The notes under the pieces were generated by a model. That model was not told where the DNA came from. It ran no database searches and saw only the letters and a list, made by a program, of their open reading frames with translations. This document shows positions 58,528-64,000 of a stretch of 64,000 nt of DNA, in pieces; the stretch's first letter is position 1, and each line of letters starts with the position of its first letter. The translations under genes were made by a program, and so were the position numbers. Source of the DNA: Agathobacter sp. (GTDB taxonomy: Bacteria; Bacillota; Clostridia; Lachnospirales; Lachnospiraceae); the NCBI GenBank assembly GCA_017409825.1, contig JAFQRZ010000024.1, positions 1 through 64,000 of the forward strand, given 5' to 3'.

Positions 58528-60924
58528 ATGAGAAAGATGCTCAAAAGAGTTCTCGTTTTTGCTTTAGTAGCTGCTATGACACTTTCACTTGCAGCATGCG
58601 GCGGCAAAGAGAACAAAAAAGATGATGCAAAATACACATATAACACAGCATTATCTGTATTCCCAACAAACTGGAGTCCACATCAGAATCAGACAGCTAC
58701 AGACTCTGAAATTTTGGACTACATCACAGAAGGCTTCTATGCTTTCGATTACAATGAAACCAAAGATGGATACGTACTTGCTCCACAGATGGCAACAAAA
58801 GATCCAATTGACGTAACAAAGGATTATGTTGGCAAATATGGTATCGTTGAAGGTGACACAGCAAAAGCTTGGAAACTCGTTTTAAGAGATGACCTTTGCT
58901 GGGAAGATGGTACACCTATCAAAGCTCAGGACTTCGTAACAAGTGCAGAACTTTTACTTAATCCAGATGCGAATAACCACAGAGCTGACTCACTTTACTC
59001 TGGTTCTATGGTTCTTGTAAATGCTAAGAACTTCCTTTACAATGGTAAAACTGTATATGCAACAGATATGGCTGCAAATGGTTACCATGAAGTTGTAAAG
59101 GGTGAAGATGGATATTATACAACAAAAGAAGGCAATGCAGTTGCTGTTAAATTAAAAGATGCATGTTACTTCTTTGGTGCTTCTATCGAAGATTACGCAA
59201 GCTACTTTGGTGATTCTTATGCTACATTAGAATCATTAGCAGATGCTCAGGGCATTATCAAAGTAAATGATGAAGTAATCAACATCTTAAAAGCTGTTAG
59301 TACAGCAATTGGTATGGGTACACCAGATGAATGGCAGGAATTCTGTTTCATCAGTGAAGCTTTCCCAGAAATGGATTTCTCTGAAGTAGGTATTTTTGCT
59401 ACAGCAGATAACGAATTAGTACTTGTACTTGAAAAACCATTAGAAGGTTTCTATCTTCTTTACGCATTAACATCTTCATGGTTAGTAAATGAAGAACTTT
59501 ACAAAGAATGCGAAACAATGAAAGATGGCGTATACAACAACACATACTGCACATCTGCAGAAACAACAATTTCTTACGGACCATACAAGCTTGCTTCATT
59601 CCAGGCTGACAAACAGTATGTTCTTGAAAGAAATGACAAACATCATGATGTAAAAGATGGTTTCTACCAGACTACAACATGGCAGGTTGACTGCATCGCA
59701 GAAGCTTCTACAAGATTAGAATACTTCTTAAAGGGTGACTTAGACTCTTACGGATTACAGGCAGAAGATATGGCTACATATCAGCAGTCTGAACACACAT
59801 ACTTCACAGATGGTGAATCAACATTCTTCGTTGCATTAAACCCTGATAAATCAGGTTTAGAAAAAGCTCAGACAGCAGCTGGTGAAAACATCAACAAGAC
59901 AATTCTTACAGTAAAAGAATTCCGTCAGGCATTATCATTTGCTTTAAACCGTGATGAATTCGCTTTAGCTACACAGCCAACATTATCACCTGCTTTCGGT
60001 GTATTCTCTAGCTTAATCATTTCTGACCCAGAAAATGGTACAGCTTACAGAAATACAGAAGAAGCTAAGAAGGTATTAGCTGATTTCTGGGGCGTTTCAA
60101 ATGAAATCGGTGATGGCAAACTTTATGCTGACCTTGATGAAGCTGTGAACAGCATTACTGGTTACAACTTAGAAAAAGCAAAACAGCTCTTTGATGCTGC
60201 TTATGACAAAGCTATCGCTGATGGCTTAATGGATGCTGATGACGTAGTAGAAATCAAGATTGGTCTTCCATCTGCTACATCTTCAACATACACAAATGGT
60301 TATGAATTCCTTTCTAACTGCTATACAGAAGCAGTAAAAGGAACAAAATTGGAAGGTAAGTTAACATTCTCTAAAGATGATACAATTGGTAATGCATTCT
60401 CAGATGCATTAAAAGCAAACCAGGTAGACTTATTATTCTATGTAGGTTGGACTGGTGCAGCTCTTGATCCATATTCATTAATGGAAGCTTACACAACTCC
60501 AAACTATCAGTATGACCCAGCTTGGGATACATCAACATACATGTGGGATATCAAACTTTCTGATGGTGTAACATACACAGCATCTGTTCTTGATTGGACA
60601 TATTGTATGAATGGTGAAAAGATTACAATCAAAGCTGCTGATGGTTCTACAAAAGAATTCTCATGTGGTACAGCTGATAAGAACCCAGTAGATAGATTTG
60701 CTATCCTTGCTGGTTTGGAAGGCGCTATCCTTAGCACATACGACATGATTCCATTAACAGGTGATGCTACTGCAGCACTTAAAGGTATGCAGATTAAATA
60801 CTACTCAGAAGACTACATCTATGGTGTAGGCCGTGGTGGTATTAAATACATGAAATACAACTACTCAGATGCTGAATGGGCTAAATACGTTCAGGATCAG
60901 GGCGGAAAATTAGTTTATAACTAA
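58528..60924 (+). CDS. Peptide-type ABC transporter substrate-binding lipoprotein
   Basis: A 798-residue secreted lipoprotein: signal peptide with lipobox LSLAAC (lipidated Cys about 24), then a family 5 binding protein (OppA/DppA type) spanning the rest. Recognisable parts are DDLCWEDGTPIKAQDFVTSA and TVKEFRQALSFALNRDEF. It is about 250 residues longer than OppA, including segments unlike the standard fold. It is placed first in an operon with two permeases and an ATPase. Peptides or glycan fragments are possible substrates. GGAGG precedes the ATG at 58528. Confidence 0.9.
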   Translation: MRKMLKRVLVFALVAAMTLSLAACGGKENKKDDAKYTYNTALSVFPTNWSPHQNQTATDSEILDYITEGFYAFDYNETKDGYVLAPQMATKDPIDVTKDYVGKYGIVEGDTAKAWKLVLRDDLCWEDGTPIKAQDFVTSAELLLNPDANNHRADSLYSGSMVLVNAKNFLYNGKTVYATDMAANGYHEVVKGEDGYYTTKEGNAVAVKLKDACYFFGASIEDYASYFGDSYATLESLADAQGIIKVNDEVINILKAVSTAIGMGTPDEWQEFCFISEAFPEMDFSEVGIFATADNELVLVLEKPLEGFYLLYALTSSWLVNEELYKECETMKDGVYNNTYCTSAETTISYGPYKLASFQADKQYVLERNDKHHDVKDGFYQTTTWQVDCIAEASTRLEYFLKGDLDSYGLQAEDMATYQQSEHTYFTDGESTFFVALNPDKSGLEKAQTAAGENINKTILTVKEFRQALSFALNRDEFALATQPTLSPAFGVFSSLIISDPENGTAYRNTEEAKKVLADFWGVSNEIGDGKLYADLDEAVNSITGYNLEKAKQLFDAAYDKAIADGLMDADDVVEIKIGLPSATSSTYTNGYEFLSNCYTEAVKGTKLEGKLTFSKDDTIGNAFSDALKANQVDLLFYVGWTGAALDPYSLMEAYTTPNYQYDPAWDTSTYMWDIKLSDGVTYTASVLDWTYCMNGEKITIKAADGSTKEFSCGTADKNPVDRFAILAGLEGAILSTYDMIPLTGDATAALKGMQIKYYSEDYIYGVGRGGIKYMKYNYSDAEWAKYVQDQGGKLVYN

Positions 60925-60942
60925 AAAGTGTTTATACAAGCC

Positions 60943-60978
60943 AAACCCTGAGAGGATTTCCTCTTAGGGTTATGGTTT
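60943..60978 (+). terminator. Hairpin between binding protein and permease genes
   Basis: AACCCTGAGAGG (60944-60955) pairs with CCTCTTAGGGTT (60960-60971), 12 bp with one G-U pair and loop ATTT, extended outward by CCA/TGG and followed by TTTTG. Such a hairpin after a binding-protein gene usually raises its share of mRNA over the permease genes. Confidence 0.65.
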
Positions 60979-61061
60979 TGTATTTATACAACTTCTGTAA
61001 AGGTTTTTATGTTACAAAAGCTGTACAAATATAAAACTATGAAAATGGAGGCATAATTAAT

Positions 61062-62018
61062 ATGAATATGTTGAAATACGTATTAAAACGAATCGCACTG
61101 ATGTTTTTCGTGCTTTTTGTAATCTTGACCATGTGTTTCATTCTGGTAAAACTTCTTCCGGTAACAGATGCTGCACAGTTTGGTAAGGATATGAACTTAA
61201 TTTTACAGAGACGTGAGGCACTTGGTTACAACAAACCACTTTTGGAGCAGCTTTTCATTTTCTTCCAGCGAAGCATATTGGGCGGAGACTGGGGTGTTAG
61301 TGAAGCACTTTATCGTGGACAAGATGTATGGGCTGTATTTACATCTAAGCTCCCTGCAACAATCATGGTAAATATCTATTCCATGCTGTTTAGTGTGCCT
61401 ACAGGTTTGTTGCTTGGTATTTATGCTGCGTTAAAGAAAAATAAATGGCAGGATCATTTGATTTCCACATTGGTAGTAGTATTTATTTCTGTACCTAGTT
61501 ATGTATATGCATTCTTAGTACAGTATTTACTTTGCTTCAAATTGGATTTGTTCCCATTACAGATGAACAGTGGTACAGATTATTTTAGTTTGTCAATGTT
61601 CCTTTCTGTAGTGCCAGCGGTTTTATCACTTGCATTTGGTAGTATTGCAGGTCTTGCGCGTTATGTACGTGCGGAACTTTCCGAAGTTCTTACAAGTGAT
61701 TTTATGCTTTTGGCTCGTACCAAAGGTTTAACACGTTCACAGGCAACGATTCGTCATGCATTACGTAATTCTATGGTGCCTGTATTTCCTATGATTTTAG
61801 GTGAATTTGTAGCAATTCTTTCTGGTTCACTTATTATCGAAAAGATTTTCGGTGTACCTGGTGTTGGTCAGTTGTATGTAAACTCAATTACTGCGTTAGA
61901 CTATAACTTCTTCATGTTATTGTCTGCATTCTATACATTAGTAGGTCTTACAGCAGGTATCGTAGTAGATATCAGTTATGGCTTTATTGACCCAAGAATC
62001 AGAATGGGGGAACGATAA
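61062..62018 (+). CDS. oppB: ABC transporter permease, OppB type
   Basis: A 318-residue inner-membrane protein with six helices. The N-terminus MLKYVLKRIALMFFVLFVIL and the EAA loop (TKGLTRSQATIRHALRNSM), which docks on the ATPase, are typical of OppB/DppB. A long loop follows the first helix. It pairs with the next gene to form the channel. Confidence 0.93.
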   Translation: MNMLKYVLKRIALMFFVLFVILTMCFILVKLLPVTDAAQFGKDMNLILQRREALGYNKPLLEQLFIFFQRSILGGDWGVSEALYRGQDVWAVFTSKLPATIMVNIYSMLFSVPTGLLLGIYAALKKNKWQDHLISTLVVVFISVPSYVYAFLVQYLLCFKLDLFPLQMNSGTDYFSLSMFLSVVPAVLSLAFGSIAGLARYVRAELSEVLTSDFMLLARTKGLTRSQATIRHALRNSMVPVFPMILGEFVAILSGSLIIEKIFGVPGVGQLYVNSITALDYNFFMLLSAFYTLVGLTAGIVVDISYGFIDPRIRMGER

Positions 62019-62019
62019 G

Positions 62020-63561
62020 ATGACACAGAATAATATGGATTATACAAACATTCCAAAAGAGAAATTTGCGTTTTGTAATGATAACAAAGAATTACATGAC
62101 AAAAAGTTAGATACAAAGCCAGTTGGATATTTCCAGGATGCTATGATGCGTTTTGCAAGAAATAAGAGTTCTGTAACAGCAGCATGTATCATTTTATTAT
62201 TGGTTCTTTTTGCTATTTTTGCACCTATTTTGGGTAGTACAAATTATACAGAGCGTCCTACAGATACGATGTATCTGCAGTATGGTAAGCTTTTGCCTAA
62301 GTGGTCTGCATTTGAATGGGCAGGCTGGGATGGCTGCTATGATGATACGGTAAGCAAAAATGTATATCTTTCTTACAAAGCGATTGAAGCAGAGACTGGT
62401 ATGAATCCAGTTGTTGAAATTTATAAGGAAGATTATGAAAGCGATAATAAGAGTGCCATCGGTACTTATTATGATATTCGTGTGGATTCCTATGTTGAAA
62501 ATGGTATGATGTTCCTCAATTTAACACCAGATCAGTATGAGGATTTACAGAACTGGCAGGATGAAACAGGAATACAGGTTATTTATCCAGCAGTAGATGA
62601 TTCTAAGATTGCAACCAATTCTTTGAAATCAGATGCAAATATCTGGTACGAATGTAATCAGAAGGGTGCACCTATTACAAAGAATGGTAAGTTTATAAAT
62701 ATTTATTCGACCAAAGGAAATGATGGCGATTATGATAGCCTTCGTATTGATGGGGATGACGGTTCTTACAAATATGCAAAGGTTTCTGGTGATTCGAATG
62801 CGAAGTCCTATAAGGTTCGTGTTATGAAAAATACCTATTTCCAGTATCGTTATGGTTATGAGGCTGAATTTATCTTTGGAACAAACTCACTTGGACAGGA
62901 TATCTTTACTCGTTTAGGTAGTGGTGCAAGATTTAGTTTTATCTTTGCAATTTGTATCTCAGTAATTAACTTGTTAATTGGTGCCTTTTATGGTGCAATT
63001 GAAGGATACTATGGTGGTGTTATCGACTTAACTATGGAGCGTATCTCTGATATTTTAAATGGTGTTCCATTTATCGTAGTTACGACCTTATTCCAGTTGC
63101 ATTTAGCAAGCAAGGTTGGACCTATTCCATCCCTGTTATTTGCCTTTGTATTGACTGGTTGGATTGGTACAGCAAGTAAGACTCGTATGCAGTTTTATCG
63201 TTATAAAAATCAGGAATATGTATTAGCAGCTCGTACATTAGGTGCTAGTGACTTTAGAATTATGTTTAAGCATATTTTCCCTAATGCGATTGGTACTTTG
63301 ATTACAGGCTCTGTACTTGTTATTCCAAGTGTTATCTTCTCCGAAGGTAACTTAACTTATTTGGGTATCGTAAACTTAGACTCTTCAACAATGACATCTG
63401 TTGGTAGTATGTTGTCGAAAGGACAGCCATTCCTTACAACACATCCACATATTATTTTGTTCCCAGCAATTTTCATTTCGTTGTTGATGATTTCATTTAA
63501 CTTGTTCGGTAATGGTTTAAGAGATGCATTCAACCCATCACTTAGAGGAACGGAGGATTAA
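62020..63561 (+). CDS. oppC: ABC transporter permease, OppC type, with large outside insertion
   Basis: A 513-residue permease. The OppC N-terminal helix is about 52-72. The standard permease core starts at FGTNSLGQDIFTRLGSGARF (about 286) and includes the EAA loop (RTLGASDFRIMFKHIFPNAI). About 213 residues lie between them, where most OppC proteins have roughly 40. This insertion is outside the membrane and acidic/aromatic-rich. GGGGGAA precedes the ATG at 62020, 1 bp after the oppB stop; the longer frame start overlaps oppB. Confidence 0.92.
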   Translation: MTQNNMDYTNIPKEKFAFCNDNKELHDKKLDTKPVGYFQDAMMRFARNKSSVTAACIILLLVLFAIFAPILGSTNYTERPTDTMYLQYGKLLPKWSAFEWAGWDGCYDDTVSKNVYLSYKAIEAETGMNPVVEIYKEDYESDNKSAIGTYYDIRVDSYVENGMMFLNLTPDQYEDLQNWQDETGIQVIYPAVDDSKIATNSLKSDANIWYECNQKGAPITKNGKFINIYSTKGNDGDYDSLRIDGDDGSYKYAKVSGDSNAKSYKVRVMKNTYFQYRYGYEAEFIFGTNSLGQDIFTRLGSGARFSFIFAICISVINLLIGAFYGAIEGYYGGVIDLTMERISDILNGVPFIVVTTLFQLHLASKVGPIPSLLFAFVLTGWIGTASKTRMQFYRYKNQEYVLAARTLGASDFRIMFKHIFPNAIGTLITGSVLVIPSVIFSEGNLTYLGIVNLDSSTMTSVGSMLSKGQPFLTTHPHIILFPAIFISLLMISFNLFGNGLRDAFNPSLRGTED

Positions 63562-63567
63562 TAGAAG

Positions 63568-64000
63568 ATGAAGAAGAAATTATCTGTAAAAAATCTTGTA
63601 GTTTCCTTCCGTACACCGGCAGGTAAAGTACAGGCAGTTAGAAATATAAGTTTTGATTTGCATGAAGGAGAGACACTTGCTGTTGTAGGTGAATCTGGTT
63701 CAGGTAAATCTGTTACTTCAAAAGCCATTCTTGGTATTTTAGCAGGGAACTCCATTATTGAGGGTGGTTCTATTGTATATGATGGTATGGATTTGCTGAA
63801 AATTACAGAAGATGAATTCTATCGTATCCGTGGAGATAAGATAGCGATGATTTTCCAGGATCCATTATCCAGCTTAAACCCAATCATGCGTATTGGTAAC
63901 CAGCTTACAGAAGCGATGTTATTAAAGGGTGAGGCTCGCCAGAAATCATGTAAGGATGCATTCAATAGTACGCTTGCCTTACTTGGCGACGAAATGGTAG
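63568..64000 (+). CDS. oppD: ABC transporter ATPase, OppD type, 5' part only
   Basis: The first 144 codons are in the window; the gene runs off the end. The fragment has Walker A GESGSGKSVT (about 38-47), the oligopeptide-type Q-loop (MIFQDPLSSLNPIMRIG), and the usual opening VKNLVVSFRTPAGKVQAV. It should energise the oppB/oppC channel, probably with an OppF partner downstream. GGAGGATTAATAGAAG precedes the ATG. Confidence 0.9.
   Translation, partial: MKKKLSVKNLVVSFRTPAGKVQAVRNISFDLHEGETLAVVGESGSGKSVTSKAILGILAGNSIIEGGSIVYDGMDLLKITEDEFYRIRGDKIAMIFQDPLSSLNPIMRIGNQLTEAMLLKGEARQKSCKDAFNSTLALLGDEMV

Noticed and set aside
1-64000. Mobile elements, CRISPR arrays, prophage, tRNA or rRNA genes
   Set aside because: No transposase, integrase, direct-repeat array, cloverleaf or rRNA-like sequence was seen; gene order is that of a conserved chromosome core.

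Overview
The window is a low-GC Firmicutes chromosome segment, most likely from a motile member of the Lachnospiraceae (Roseburia/Agathobacter/Lachnospira-like). Several things point there: CodY and a CotJC-type spore-coat manganese catalase; a sporulation sigma-K gene with no pro-sequence; a Clostridia-type fla/che operon using FliY, CheC, CheD, FapA and a SwrB-like protein; DUF3842, DUF1292 and DUF5662 genes; and purine-rich Shine-Dalgarno sites. I saw no rRNA, tRNA, CRISPR array, insertion sequence or prophage.

Layout. (1) 1-5.4 kb: the 3' end of a cotJC-like gene, then two envelope-signalling units. One is an 848-residue protein that joins an ECF-type sigma factor to a membrane-spanning, anti-sigma-like extracytoplasmic part. 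The other is an ordinary ECF sigma / DUF4367 anti-sigma pair with a membrane protein behind it and an ECF-type promoter in front. (2) 5.4-20.6 kb: housekeeping and mixed genes: gltX, a UvrD-family helicase, a DUF3842 gene, an ECF-transporter S component behind a leader with a terminator, DUF1292, HD-GYP, an isoamylase-like GH13 protein whose catalytic residues look degenerate, DUF5662, an RluA-type pseudouridine synthase, sigK, yifB/comM, dprA and topA. (3) 20.6-21.5 kb: codY with a likely autoregulatory CodY box. (4) 21.6-56.1 kb: one co-directional flagellar and chemotaxis supra-operon, flgB-flgC-fliE-F-G-H-I-J-motE-like-fliK-flgD-orf-flgE / motA-motB-fliL-fliM-fliY-cheY-fliO-P-Q-R-flhB-flhA-flhF-flhG-pilZ-cheB-cheA-cheW-cheC-cheD-orf-sigD-fapA-orf-swrB-like-mltG-N-like. 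(5) 56.1-58.3 kb: rpsB-tsf. (6) 58.3-64 kb: a peptide-type ABC importer (binding lipoprotein, two permeases and the start of an ATPase gene) cut off by the window end.

How the genes work together. The flgB operon builds the rod, MS ring, C ring, export gate, hook and stator. It also encodes most of the chemotaxis phosphorelay and its adaptation enzymes (CheA, CheW, CheY, CheB, CheC, CheD; no cheR is present) and sigma-D for late flagellar genes. A PilZ protein links it to c-di-GMP, and the HD-GYP enzyme at 10.5 kb could degrade that signal. codY lies directly upstream, and the flgB promoter carries a weak CodY-like site plus two perfect inverted repeats, so nutritional control of motility is plausible.

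Main points for a second look: the sigma/anti-sigma fusion; the two palindromes at the flgB promoter; the GH13 protein without its nucleophile; the leader of the ECF S-component gene; two places where a consensus promoter lies inside the preceding gene's terminator hairpin (rpsB and the importer); and the importer's unusually large extracytoplasmic parts.
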